Of a DNA stretch of 64,000 bases, positions 45,541 to 56,344 are shown one piece after another (within the stretch, counting starts at the first letter, position 1; the number at the start of each line of letters is the position of its first letter). This DNA is from Phellopilus nigrolimitatus (taxonomy: Eukaryota > Basidiomycota > Agaricomycetes > Hymenochaetales > Hymenochaetaceae). The notes under the pieces were generated by a model. It made no database searches. It saw only the letters and a list, made by a program, of their open reading frames with translations, and was not told where the DNA came from. Both the position numbers and the translations under genes were made by a program. The DNA lies in the NCBI GenBank assembly GCA_021029095.1, contig JAJOHG010000035.1, positions 124,001 to 188,000 of the forward strand. Reading direction: 5' to 3'.

Positions 45541-45722
45541 ACACGTTCTTATTCTTGAAGACACGTATTGAAACTGTTATCCGACAACAGTGTGCACTTC
45601 TTGATGGATAGCATCCACAATTTTAACTAGCCATTTGTTGCACATAGAGGGATCGATAGTGCAATGTATTCAACTTATCAATTGCGCGCGACGATTACAC
45701 GCTGCTTAGATAATATATCACC
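45541..45722 (+). repeat. Duplicated flank, copy 1 (partner 48,500-48,710)
   Basis: It starts ACACGTTCTTATTCTTGAAG and ends CGCTGCTTAGATAATATATCACC. The partner starts CACGTTCTCGTTCTCGAAGG and ends CGCTGCTTAGATAAGACATCACG, with shared islands such as CACTCCTTGATG/CACTTCTTGATG between. Both copies have the same orientation. Each precedes a DUF3602 3' end: a pseudogene fragment here, the intact gene at the partner. Confidence 0.6.
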
Positions 45723-45789
45723 TTTTTTCGACAAACGCAGGTTCTGGAAGTTCTGGAACGCAGGACGCAGAAAATAGTGAGCAGAAAAA

Positions 45790-45960
45790 ACTGTGAGGAC
45801 AGGGTGCCGCATTCGGAGCGGCGTGCACATCTCCGCCTGCGCGACGACCTCGAGATGGGCGAGAAGTGGGACTCAGGGATGACGTTCCCTCGGAAGAGAG
45901 GCACAGCCGGGATTAGCACGGACGGCGCGCCCTACTTCTCTCCCGCGCGGAGGGGCGCGC
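45790..45960 (-). pseudogene. Fragment of the DUF3602 gene 3' end
   Basis: The minus strand encodes APSVLIPAVPLFRGNVIPES, then HFSPISRSSRRRRCARRS. This aligns with APSAPLPPVPRFRGHVVPGP and DFSPIPRPISTAAARRR at the end of the intact gene (49,409-52,486). Nothing of the rest of the gene is present, so it is a duplicated, non-functional tail. Confidence 0.7.
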
Positions 45961-46779
45961 ATACTGGTGTGGAGGGTAAGGTAGAGACGAGGATGGAGAG
46001 GTGGAAAGGGCGCCTGTATCATCCTCCCTCTCAATTCTATATGTTATTCAGTTGAAGAATTCATGCGAAGCGAATCTGCTCAACCAGATTTTAGAAAGGA
46101 TCGGGAGTAAGTCCAGTGTACGTAATGTCCTGAAAACTGAATTACAGCTTCAATCTTCAAACTCAAGAGTGTCGCTTAACATGTTCTCACATGTAGAATA
46201 TAGATCATCATATAATTGCATACAGTTGAAATTGTCATAACGCATAACGTCGGTTCCCACCCAAAGGCTATGCATTATGGGATTTATGCAGTACGAGAAT
46301 AATCAATATTAATTCTTATTTAAATTTTTATTATTTTATTATTATTTATTATTTTAATGTATTTTACAATTAGACCTTGAACCGCACCGAATGCAGGAAA
46401 TTTGGTTCGGAAATGACACAGTCAACTCGAAGCTATGATTTTGACTTTCCAAGCTCCAAAATGAATGGAGAAGAGATAGCCGCGGAATTTTCTCACCATT
46501 TTTGACAGTTCCAAACTACCCTTCGCTTCTGCGTGTGATAGGAAAACATCGATAGTCATCCTTCTAAGGATCATAGCAAGGTCCAAATTGGCAGATCATG
46601 GTACATGTACTAAATTACATAAAAGCATTTGCAATAGCTTAGGCAATTATCCCAAGGAGAGCTAACCATGTTCTCAGATTTATGTGATCATTATTACAAT
46701 TTCATAATAGACTTCATGGACTGAATGACATGTAATTAAATAAGGCAAGGATATAAAAGGTGTCGTATGTGGTCATGCT
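45961..46779. other. AT-rich intergenic stretch
   Basis: Very AT-rich around 46,300-46,370 (ATTATTATTT-like). No gene is recognised. Confidence 0.5.
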
Positions 46780-47649
46780 TCATGATATGATAGAGGCAAG
46801 TGGAACAATACTTTTGGGCTCTGCTTTATTCCCCCACTCGTACACTGCTTGTGCTATCTCTGGAATGTTAATGTGTGGCCTATATTCGCATGTGTCCCTG
46901 AGCATCTGCTCAAGCCAGGCAAAAGGCGACTCAAATGTTTTCTTTTCATAGAAGCGCAAACGTTCGTGGTATCTCTCGAGACGTTCCCAGCTCAGTTTCT
47001 CATTGATCTGGACAGCAGAGCAGAGTTCATGAGTTGCATGCAGCCTTTGCACGTCCATTTCTACTAGAAACTTCCATTCCATGCCCACGGGTTCCTGATA
47101 GTACTACATGCCTCCATTCCCGTCAGCTACTGTGATCAGCAACCTCATTGCTTTGGATTTGTCTGATGATTTCTCCTTAAAGACAATGTAGGCAGAGCCA
47201 GGCTCAAGTGTCTCTCGGTGTGCCATTCTGAATACCATGGCCAAGGCCGTAAGCATGCAAACAACCATCCAAAATGAATATGAAATAATCCACCTTTCTT
47301 GGATTCTTGTACTTTGGAAGTCTTTCTCGTTCTGATGCATTGAAGTCCTGCACGAGCTCAGGTTTAAATAGTGTTTCTTCATAGCATTGCAGAAAGGTGC
47401 ATTTACTCTGTGGTCAAAGTCCTTTGTGTCATCCAGCAGGAAATCAGCAATTTGGCCCGTCTGTGACTGACATTTCCTTGTACTTTGCCATAACATTGTA
47501 CAGAATTGCACTTGTACTCTGTTGCTCCTTGGAGGAGTACAGACGTATCGATGGCAACTATTGCACGGGGAAGCAAAGGGTAGGAGGTTGTCACTCGGAG
47601 CATCTATCCTGGGTTCTGGGTGCCATGCCACCAACCATCGCGAAAGCAA
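46780..47649 (-). pseudogene. Uncharacterised reading frame interrupted by one TAG
   Basis: A minus-strand frame open from 47,649 is stopped by TAG at 47,106-47,104. It continues in the same frame to 46,780, so one codon divides about 290 codons of protein-like sequence. The second part (FLVEMDVQRLHATHELCSA, WLEQMLRDTCEYRPHINIPE) has a balanced, helical composition and looks like a genuine protein. The stop follows ADGNGGM and precedes YYQEPVGMEW, so TGG (Trp) is a plausible ancestor. Further upstream the frame is disturbed. No family is recognised. A decayed transposon gene and a host gene relic are both possible. Confidence 0.5.
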
Positions 47650-49408
47650 CGATGCAAAGAAGAGTCAAGATGGAGTCCTGGTACCAGACTGGATGCATTT
47701 CTAAGCCCCCTGCGACGACGAAGCAGGCAGACATGAGACGGTAGGCGCACAACATTTTTCCGAGCTACGGAGTAAAAGCACAGGTCTTATTATTATACAT
47801 ACATATATTCATGACATACTACTACTTACTAGCGTGCAGTACGTTGCCTGAGCGGGATGAGATACGGAAATCGGAGAACGGGGCGATGATCGTGATGAGA
47901 CCACGGGCCTGAGGCTAGACACGACGTGTACATACACACAGAATAGAGCACATCGATGGAGGCGGAGACGGCAGCGACAGAAGTGAGTGAAGACGGAACA
48001 ACCGGCATGACAATGGCGAGCGAGTGTAGAACAAGGCGAGTCTAAGGTGCGCACTTGAAGTGATAACGAACGGAAATGAGGAATAAATAGGGTATCGTAG
48101 ACGGCGGCGGCGGCAGCGCAGCGAGCCGCAAGATCAGGTATGGACGATCAACGCGTCTGTGTTCCTGCTTTTGCCCTAGCCTATGCCGACCTGCGCGTAG
48201 CTTTGTGTCCAGCAAGTCAGATGCTCCACAGACATGGCGGGCCAAGACAAAGACACACACTTAAACGGTGCGCTTGTGCGTTGGCTGCACTAGGTTTGCA
48301 TGAGTCTTCGTCGACATTGTTCATGTCTTTCTGCATGCAGATAGGGACGGCTTCAAGGGCGAGACGGAAGGAGAAGACATGGAGTCACGAGAGCGCAGGC
48401 GGCATGAGATGGAGTAGGGTTGTCAGTACGGGTTAGACGCCGCGCTGGGCAGAGAATATGACTCCGGGAACTCGAACCAGCCACTGCATACATCAGAATA
48501 CACGTTCTCGTTCTCGAAGGCAATCACAACAGATACTTGAAGCCTGAGGTCTGACAGCAAACAGCGGGCACTCCTTGATGAATGATTTCCACGTCCTCAA
48601 ACAGCGATGTGTCGACTATGCAGGAGCCGACATCGTCCAGCTGGAAGCAAGCGAACTCAGACGTCGGTCGTTTGAAACGAAGTAATCGCTGCTTAGATAA
48701 GACATCACGTGTATTATGTTAGGCGCCGCTAGACGCGCACGGGCAGAAGTTCACGAAGTACTGTACCTTCAACACAAGAGCTTCGCAACAACGAAAGTCC
48801 AGCGCTCAGCCTCGCTCATACGAGGTGCAAGCCAAAGAAAAAAAATCGACATCGGGCATCGAACACATTCAGCTGGCAAGCAAGCAAGTAAGTCGTACAC
48901 TACAGACGGGGACACACAGGGACAAGGTACACATATGGACTACAACAGAACAACAACCGATCAGCCAAAGAGGCATCCAAACAGAAACAGAACAAATAAA
49001 TCTAGACGAGGCAAAGGAGCGGGGCGATTACCGAGAGCGCGCGGGCGTGAGACGTGAGCGGCGATGAGACAAGCAAGCAAGTGAGTACAGACCAAGATTC
49101 GGCCGAAATAAAGGAGAAGGGTGGCAATACAAGACGGATAGAGCGGGATACAGAGATAGAAGATGAGATAAGGAGGGGCGGATACAGGCGACGGGCGGTC
49201 TAGAATGCGCGCTAGGAGCGTCCACGGGAATAGGTAAGTGGCAGAAGCGGGCGACGACGGAGGTGCCAACTCCTTCTTTTAGTTCCGGAACAAGGGGAAG
49301 GAAAGAAAGAAAAAAAGGACGGAAAAGAGAGAAAGGGATACGCAAAACCGAGCGCAGAGAAACCACACCAGCCACGGAGCAGCGCACACGCGCATGCCGT
49401 CGTCGCAC
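47650..49408. other. Intergenic and 3' flank of the DUF3602 gene
   Basis: No gene is supported. It includes the second copy of the duplicated flank (48,500-48,710). A pyrimidine-rich minus-strand stretch at about 49,030-49,400 may be the 3' UTR or a last small exon of the DUF3602 gene. Confidence 0.45.
48500..48710 (+). repeat. Duplicated flank, copy 2 (partner 45,541-45,722)
   Basis: This is the partner of the copy described at 45,541-45,722. It lies downstream of the intact DUF3602 gene and probably represents the source copy. Confidence 0.6.
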
Positions 49409-52400
49409 TCACCGCCGGCGCGCCGCCGCCGTCGAGATCGGCCGCGGGATCGGCGAGAAATCGGGCCCGGGGACGACGTGCCCGCGGAAGCGCGGCACGG
49501 GCGGGAGCGGCGCGGACGGCGCGCTCCACCGCGGCGGCGGCGGGCGGGCGCGCTGCTGCTGCGGGGGCGCAGGCGCATGCACAGAAGGCGGCTGCGGGGC
49601 TGCCGCGCGCGCGTGCACGTACGGGTCGACGTCGTCCACCTCGTCCTCCACGCGCGCGTAGACGGGGCTGCGCGCCGGGCACGCCGGGTCGAGGTCCGAG
49701 TCCGTCTCCTCCTGCTCCTCCTGCTCCTGCTCCTCCTGCTCCTCCTCCGCGTCCGCGTCCCCCACCCCAGCTTCTCCTTCGCGGGCCCCGGGGGCCGGGT
49801 TCCTGAGAGGCGCTGGCGCCTGTGCCGCGCCGGCAGGCATGGGGAACCCCGGCGTGCCGGGCACGCCGTACACGTTCGCGTGCGCGTCCCTGCCGGCCGC
49901 AGCGACGAACGCAGGGAGCGGCGGCGGCGGCGGCGGCGGCGCTGACTCCCCGCCCGCGTCCCCGTACGGCACCGCCTCCCCTCCCGGCGCGTGCGCGCCC
50001 GCGCGGCGCCACGCCCAGAGCCGGCGCACGCCCGTGCTGTGGCGCTTTGCGGGGGACGGGGGCAGCGGATGTTGCGGATGTTGCGGATGTTGTGGCCCTG
50101 GGGGCGATGTTGGTGGAGGCGCAGGCGCGGGGAGGCGCGAGAGGCTCTGGCTGCGCTGGCGCGTGTGCGCCTGCGCGGCGCCGCCGTTGTCGCCGTCGCC
50201 GTCGCCGTAGATATCGCCGTCGAGCGCCTCGAGGCTCGCGGCGCGCGCGCGGCCCTTGCCCTTCGCGCGCGTGCGCGCTCTCGCCTGCTCACCCAATCCC
50301 GTCCCATCCCAACCAAAAAAAGAACAAATAAGCAAGCAGACGGGAAAAAAAGGCGGAGGGGAGGCGAGGGGGACGCGCGACGCACCGCCTGCATCTGCTC
50401 GAGCTTCTTCGCGCTGATGTTGCCCGCGCCGCCGCGGCCGGTGGAGCGCACGGCGGCGGCGCGCGCGCGCGAGGCCTCGACGAGCGCGCGCTCCTGTGCG
50501 GCGAGGCGCGCGGCGTGCGCGCGCGTGAGCGCCGCGGTCGTCGGGAAGAGGCCTGTGTGTGCGGGAGGAGGGCGGTCAGACGAGGAGGAGGACGAGGAGC
50601 GGGAGAGGGTTAGGGACTACGGGGCTGCGGGACGACGGTTTCTTTTTTTTTTCTTTTCTTTTAAATTGAAATTGGACGAGTCTGTGAAACCAGAATAGAA
50701 TCGCGAGTGGGAGAGGGAGAGGGAGGGGGGATACGGCGCGTGATTGAAACGGAAGACGAAAACATCCCCGAGCCACAAAGAAAAAAAAATACAAAAACCG
50801 AAAAACCGAAAAACCGAAAAAAAAAAAAGCAAAAGATAGGAAAACAAACAAAAGACTCACCGGCGTCCACGCCCTCCGCCGCCCTTCTAAACGTGCCCGC
50901 GCCCCCGCGGCCCGTGCGCATCACCACCAGCGCCTCTCCCTTCCCTCCCTTCCCTCCATCGCCTTCGTGCAGACCCAACCCGCCCTCGGCGCCGGCGCCG
51001 GAGCCGGCACTGCCCCCCGAGAGCGTGCTCGCCGCGCCCGAACCCGAATTCGAGTTGGAGTGCGAGTGGGAGTGGGAGTGGCTGGCGCGCGCGCGCGCGC
51101 GCCGGTCCTCCGCGAGGTGCGCCGCGACGCCGGGTGCGGCGCTCCCGCTCCCGTTGCTCCCGCTCCCGCTGTTGTTGCTGCTGCTGCCTCCGCTGCTCCC
51201 CTGCGTCGACGCCGAGGCGGTCGTGTGGACGGAGGGCGCCGCGCCCGCCGCTGCTGGCGATAAGATATTAAAGGCCGACGCCGACGTCGAGGCGCGGCGC
51301 GCGGCGAGCTCGTCCACCTCTTCTCCCCCTTCCCTGCCGACGACGACGGCGGAGGAGCCCGGCCGCCCAGACAGCGCGTGGAGCGCGGCGCGCGGCGTCC
51401 AGCGGCGCTCGCGCTCGCGCTCCCCGGTGAGGGAGACGCTCGAGCGGAGGGACGCGCCGCTCGAGCCCGAGCCCGATCCGGAGGAGCCCGCCGTGGAGGA
51501 GGCGAGCGAGGCGCGGGACGACGCAGACGCGGATGCGGGGAAGCGGAACGCCGAGGGCGACGGCGGCGGGGGCGCGAGCGTCGATGCGCGTGAGCCCGGG
51601 CTCAGCGTCGGACTGGAGGGGGAGACGGGCGGCGGGCGGTTTGCGCGGATGTTGCCGAGGCCGCCGCGCCCTGAGGAGGGCACCTGTGTGGAGGAGGAGG
51701 GGGCGGGGGGAGGCGTCAGCATTATTCTATTCCTCGGACTCGGGATGGGGGTGTGTGTGTGTTTTTTTTTTTTTTTTGCAGTTCGTCTCGCCCGATTTGT
51801 TTTAAATGAGGAAGAGGAAGTGTGGGTGGCGGGGCGGTGCGGGGGCGGTACGGACTGACGCCCGTGTCGGGGTTGGTTGGTTAAAGAGGATAGGGGCGAG
51901 GGGGGGTGCTAAGATAGGCAGGAAGTAGGCGAGTGTGGAGGGAAGAGGAAAAGGGAGAAGGAAGGAGGAAGAAGGAAGGACGTGAGGTGAGGTGAGGTGA
52001 GATGAGACGGAGGGCAGAAAAACAAGGCGCGAAGATGATGAGGATTTTCAAAATCGCAGGAGATTGAAAACAAAAAAACTAATTGCAAAAAGTGCGGGGA
52101 AGGAGGAACGTATCACACGCGTGGAGGAACATGCGAGAGAGCAAAGAATATGCAAAAAAAAGCAAAACTCTATTCTGGACGGTTTGGCAAAAGATAGCAA
52201 GAATAGAAAGGAGGGGATTTGCAAAGCTGCGAGACAAGAAGCGTCGAGGCACTCGCGGAGCGTGTGAAGGACCGAAGCGGATGATGGGTAGTAATTGGGC
52301 AGTAGGATAGGAACGAGCAGAGGCAACCGAGGTGAAGCGACCGAGGCGGAGAGAAAGAGGAAAGCGGGGAGACAAACTCACCTGGGGCTTCTTCGGTTTG

Positions 52401-52486
52401 GTCTTCGGCGTCGGCGGTAGAGGAGGGGCGTGGACGGAGATGGAGAGGACGGGGCGCGGCTGTGGAGGACGCTCTTGCAGGGGCAT
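49409..52486 (-). CDS. DUF3602-type protein with GRGGxGN repeats
   Basis: Four exons (52486-52382, 51683-50861, 50552-50386, 50284-49409) give 656 aa. Three copies of the family motif appear: SSGRGGLGNIR, RTGRGGAGTFR and STGRGGAGNIS. They are typical of DUF3602 proteins, which are fungal and largely uncharacterised. The rest is low-complexity and probably disordered: Ser/Ala-rich in exon 2 with a SHSHSHSHSNSNS stretch, an acidic EEEQEEQEQEEQEETD run, and Pro-rich parts. Each GRGG motif falls at or near an exon end. The first intron is unusually long (698 nt) and holds a GT/T microsatellite. The frame stops at TGA 49,411-49,409. A GT donor at 49,412 overlaps this end, so a further small exon is possible. 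Function unknown. Confidence 0.75.
51750..51777 (+). repeat. Compound (GT)n(T)n microsatellite
   Basis: About six GT units run into a run of about 16 T, inside the first intron of the DUF3602 gene. Confidence 0.85.
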
Positions 52487-53928
52487 TCGCACAGGAAAAG
52501 ACTCGGGGAGGCAGAGGCAGAGGCAGCGCAGAGCAGAGGCAGAGCACAGAGGACGCGAAGACGAACGCGCGCGTCTTTAAGGATGTCAAGTACGAGATAG
52601 GAGATAGAGATACCGTCCTTCTCCGCGCCGCGTACTAGAACACATACCCGGCCGCCCCTGCTTATCGCCCGCCGCGATTGGTCGGTGCCCAGGCACGCGC
52701 CCTGCCTAGCCTCTCGCCCGTACCCGCTCCTTACGTCCGACCATGACGCACAGCGCCCCGGCGCGTCGATCATCCCTCCCATTGGGCCCCCGGCCGAGTC
52801 GCTCTGGCCGCTCCCACGCCAATCGCCGCGCGCCCCTTCCCTTCCCTCGCCTTCTCCCGCCCCCCTTCGACGCGCAGTCTTTAAGTTTAAGTTCGCCGCC
52901 TCCCTCGCCCCGGCCCCGGCTCTCCCCAACGTGCCCGTGCCCGAGCTCCAGCCCGCGCGTCGTCCGGCTTCTCTTGCTCCCCGACGCCCGACTCTCCTTC
53001 GCAAATCCGAAGATTCCAGCGTTCCTGCTCTGCCGCGCTCTGCCGCGCTCTGCCGCGACCCCTCCGAGTCCTATCTCGCACCCGCCGTCCGTCCGTCCCT
53101 CGGCCCTCGTCCCCTGAAGCCACAAGAGAATTCAGATCAAGACGCGCTTATCAGCCCTTAAATTCATCGTCGCGTCTCGCCTAGTCCTTCACACGCGTTA
53201 TCGCTATCCCTCTGCGCGCAAGCGCCCACCCACCCGCCACATGAACGAACCGACAGGCAGATACGAGGCCCCTCCGCAATCTCCAACATTCCCTACCACA
53301 TGCACCGCCAACCTATCTGCCCTCCCGCACCGCGGCGGACTCCGCGTATCGCCCCAAAGGCCCATACGCACACACCCCAAGCGCGTGCCTTTCTGCCACC
53401 CAGCTGCGGTGCTGGCGCCCTTATCCATAATGTCTCTGCCTGGCGCCTACAGCTGCCGGCTATACACGCGCCGCACCAGAGCCGCCTGTTACACATGTAC
53501 GTATACGCGTAGTATTCGACACCTACCCGCCGCCCGCCTGCGCCGCTGTGCGCGCGCGTCCTTGCTCTCGAGCTCGCACCCGCCTCCCTCTAAGCATCCC
53601 GCCCGCCCGCAGGCGCCTCGCATAATTCCAAGACTGGAGGCGGCGTGGCCTCGAGAAGAGGTCTGAGCCTCCTGGCTGACGTTGACATATATGTATGTAC
53701 AAGTTAAAAAAGAAAGTAGAATTCCCGGTCGAAGTCCATAAACAAAATTAAACGCATGTGATATTTATCCTACATCTCTCGACTGTATACAAGCCCATCG
53801 CACATTCCAGACGCCCGTCCGAACCAGCCACAGTTCCCACTTCCCACTTCCCACTTCCCAGGTTGCAGTTTCCAGTTTCCCAACTCCGCAGCCAGCGCAC
53901 CACCCAAAAAAAAGAAAAACAGAGCGCC
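52487..53928. other. Intergenic: DUF3602 promoter and 3' flank of the PLP enzyme
   Basis: Long open frames on both strands here follow C-rich composition and show no conserved motif. CTTCCCACTTCCCACTTCCC near 53,843 is a small tandem repeat. No gene is supported. Confidence 0.5.
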
Positions 53929-55752
53929 TCACAGAACGGCAAGCGCCTCCTTCAGCACAGCAACGAGCGCCTCCGCCTCCGCAACGGTATTATAATGCAC
54001 AAGCGAGATGCGCACGACCGCGTCCGCAGGGTCGAGCGGCGGGTCGAGCCCCGCAACCAGGCCGTACGCGTAAAAATGCCCGTAGCGGATGCCCATCTGC
54101 ACCACACATCAGCCCACCGCTCCTCACTCATCAAAAACACAGACAAAACGCGCCCGCACCTGCCCCCTCTGATCGAAATACGCGACCACGTCCCGGCTCC
54201 TCACGGCGCGCTCACCGGCAACGACGAAGCTCACCGTCGGCGCGCGCGCCTCGTCCACCTCCTCCCTCCCCACGACGCGCACGCCGCGCGCGCGCGCCTC
54301 CGCGCCCGCGAGGAAGCCCAGCAGCACGCGCAGCAGCGCGCGCTCGTGCGCCGCGACGCGCGCGAACGCGTCGTCGAGCGCGCCCGCCCCCGCCCCCGCG
54401 GGCGAGAGCGACCGCAGGTATGGAAGCACGCGCGCCGCGGCGTACGGCAGCTCGTACCCGTGCCCGCCCGGCGCGAGCTTGGCCGCGCTGGCGGCGACGG
54501 CGAGGAAGTGGTGTGCCAGTGACTGGAGCGAGCCCGTGAGCGCCGCGCGCCGCGCGTAGAGCGCGGAGACGTGCGGGCCGTACACCTACGTACTCCCCGC
54601 CGCCCATCAGCCTCAGGCACGAAAAAAGAAGTGGGAGGGACGCACCTTGTAGTACGAGAAGAAGCAGTAGTCCACGTCCCACGCGCGCACGTCGATGCGG
54701 CGGTGCGGCGCGTACGCGACGCAGTCGACGCACACCTCGAGCCGGCGCGCGCCGAGCCGCGCGGCCTCCGCGCGCACGGCGCGCACGACCGCGGCGACGT
54801 CGACGAGCGTGCCGAGGATGTTCGAGCACGCGGAGAACGCGACGAGGCGCGTCTGCGCGGAGAGCAGCGGGAGGAGCGCCGACACGGCGAGCTCTACGGC
54901 GTACGGGTTGTCGCGCGCCGCGCCGCCCGGCGCGGGCGTGTGCGCCCACGTCTTGAGCGCGAGCCCGCGCCGCGCGGCGAGCTTCTTCCACGGGCCGGCG
55001 TTCGCTGCAGCAGTCCTTAGGAGGAAAACTCAGACTGGGGGCGGGACTGGGGACGCACCCTCGTGCTCGCCGGTGACGACGATCTCCTCGCCGGGCCGGA
55101 CGTCCGCCTCGAGCGCGCGCGCGAGGTTCTCGGCGTTCATGGTCGAGCTCGCCGCGAAGGCGATCTCGTCGGGCGACGCCGCGTTGACGAGCTCTGCGGT
55201 CGCCGCCGCACCCTCTGCGGCGCGGCGCGTGCTCGCGACGGAGACGCTGTAGTCGGCACCTGGTGCCTCGTAAGTGTCAGTGGATCGATCGATGAGCGAG
55301 CGCACGGTGGGTTGCATACGGGCAGAGCGTGAAACTGGATGTGTGGGATGCCTTTTCCGCTTCCATCCAAGGCTTTATGCTATCGCCCAGTATACGATCC
55401 ACTATGCAAGGTAAACCACAGGATAAACACGGGCTTATCTGGCCCAGTGGATGGCCCTCTCGGGTGCCGCGGGGCAAAAGCCTTGGATGGCGCAGCATAT
55501 AGGTACATCCCACATCCAGTCTGGCTGTCTCGACGATGACGACGACGAGCACGCACACACACACACACACACACGACACTCACCGAGCTGCACGTTCGTG
55601 GTGAGCAGGTAGTCGGCGACGCTCTCGGCGGCGCTCCGGAGGCACTGCGAGCCGCCCGCGTTGTCCGCGAAGATGTACCCGTCCTGCAGCGCGGGGAAGT
55701 TCGCGCGCGCCTTCTCGACGTCGAGAGTCAGTGTGGTGTCCGAATCGGCCAT
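53929..55752 (-). CDS. Cysteine-desulfurase-like PLP-dependent protein
   Basis: Five exons (55752-55584, 55259-55059, 55004-54646, 54585-54160, 54096-53929) give 440 aa in phase. The N-terminus FPALQDGYIFADNAGGSQ is the fold type I class V aminotransferase start. FAASSTMNAENLARALE, RLVAFSACSNILGTL and VCVDCVAYAPHRRIDV lead to the PLP lysine, K243 in DYCFFSYYKVYGPH. The C-terminus MGIRYGHFYAYG and VRISLVHYNTVAE is typical of the cysteine-desulfurase-like group (TIGR01976 type). Members resemble IscS/SufS but lack a defined role in iron-sulfur assembly, so the substrate is uncertain. It is divergent from the monooxygenase at 58,160, with a pseudogene inserted between. The first intron (324 nt) carries an (AC)n microsatellite. 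Confidence 0.87.
55554..55574. repeat. (AC)n microsatellite
   Basis: About ten AC units lie ten bases inside the 5' end of the first intron of the cysteine-desulfurase-like gene. Confidence 0.9.
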
Positions 55753-55994
55753 GCTGTCTTATGCTTGGTAGCAGGTAGTAGGGGGACTCGGGTGGGAGAC
55801 CCTCCGGCGTGGGCAGGAGTGCGTGGGAGGGGAAGAGCCCGGCGATGCATGGCTGCTGTAATCGATAGAGGACGAAGGCCTGAGTGCGAAACGGCCGTAA
55901 AGTAACTTGAAGTAACATGTAAGCACGGAAACAACGTTCAGACGCGCCGGCGCCTTTTCTAACTCGGCACGGACGCCGGCGGGTGGATTCCTCC

Positions 55995-56134
55995 TTCGGC
56001 ATCTTGGTGGCTATTAAGAGTTCTCCGGACTCTTAAGGCCGTGCAATACAATGCCCGACGCCGAAGTCAGATGTATTCCTGTATTATCTAATGGCTGCCG
56101 GCCACTCCGATAGTGCGGCCGCCGCAGGTTGTGT
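55995..56134 (+). repeat. 140-bp direct repeat, copy 1, with palindrome
   Basis: It begins TTCGGCATCT and ends GCGGCCGCCGCAGGTTGTG. It matches 57,895-58,035 at most positions with a few short indels. It contains the inverted repeat TTAAGAGT-TCTCCGG-ACTCTTAA, about 270 nt upstream of the PLP-enzyme start. Confidence 0.85.
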
Positions 56135-56344
56135 GTCGGAAAAATCCTGTTTGACGTAGTTGATATCCAGCTTTGTAATACCATCAGATTTACTTTTTTA
56201 GCAGATTGTAGTCCCGTCTAAATTTGGTAGGACGTTACAAACACATTGTAATCGTGCCGGTTATATAATTATAATTCTAGTTCTGTTGTAATTCTATTGT
56301 AAAACTACTATGATTCTGCCTGACCCGCTCTACAGCGAAGCTTG

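Noticed and set aside
48440..48500. Possible tRNA (GGTTCGAGT-like loop on the minus strand)
   Set aside because: The flanking bases do not pair as a T-stem, and no acceptor or anticodon arm can be formed.
52378..53161. Overlapping + and - frames upstream of the DUF3602 gene
   Set aside because: C-rich promoter-like DNA with no conserved motif; only the short first exon at 52,486-52,382 fits the gene by phase.
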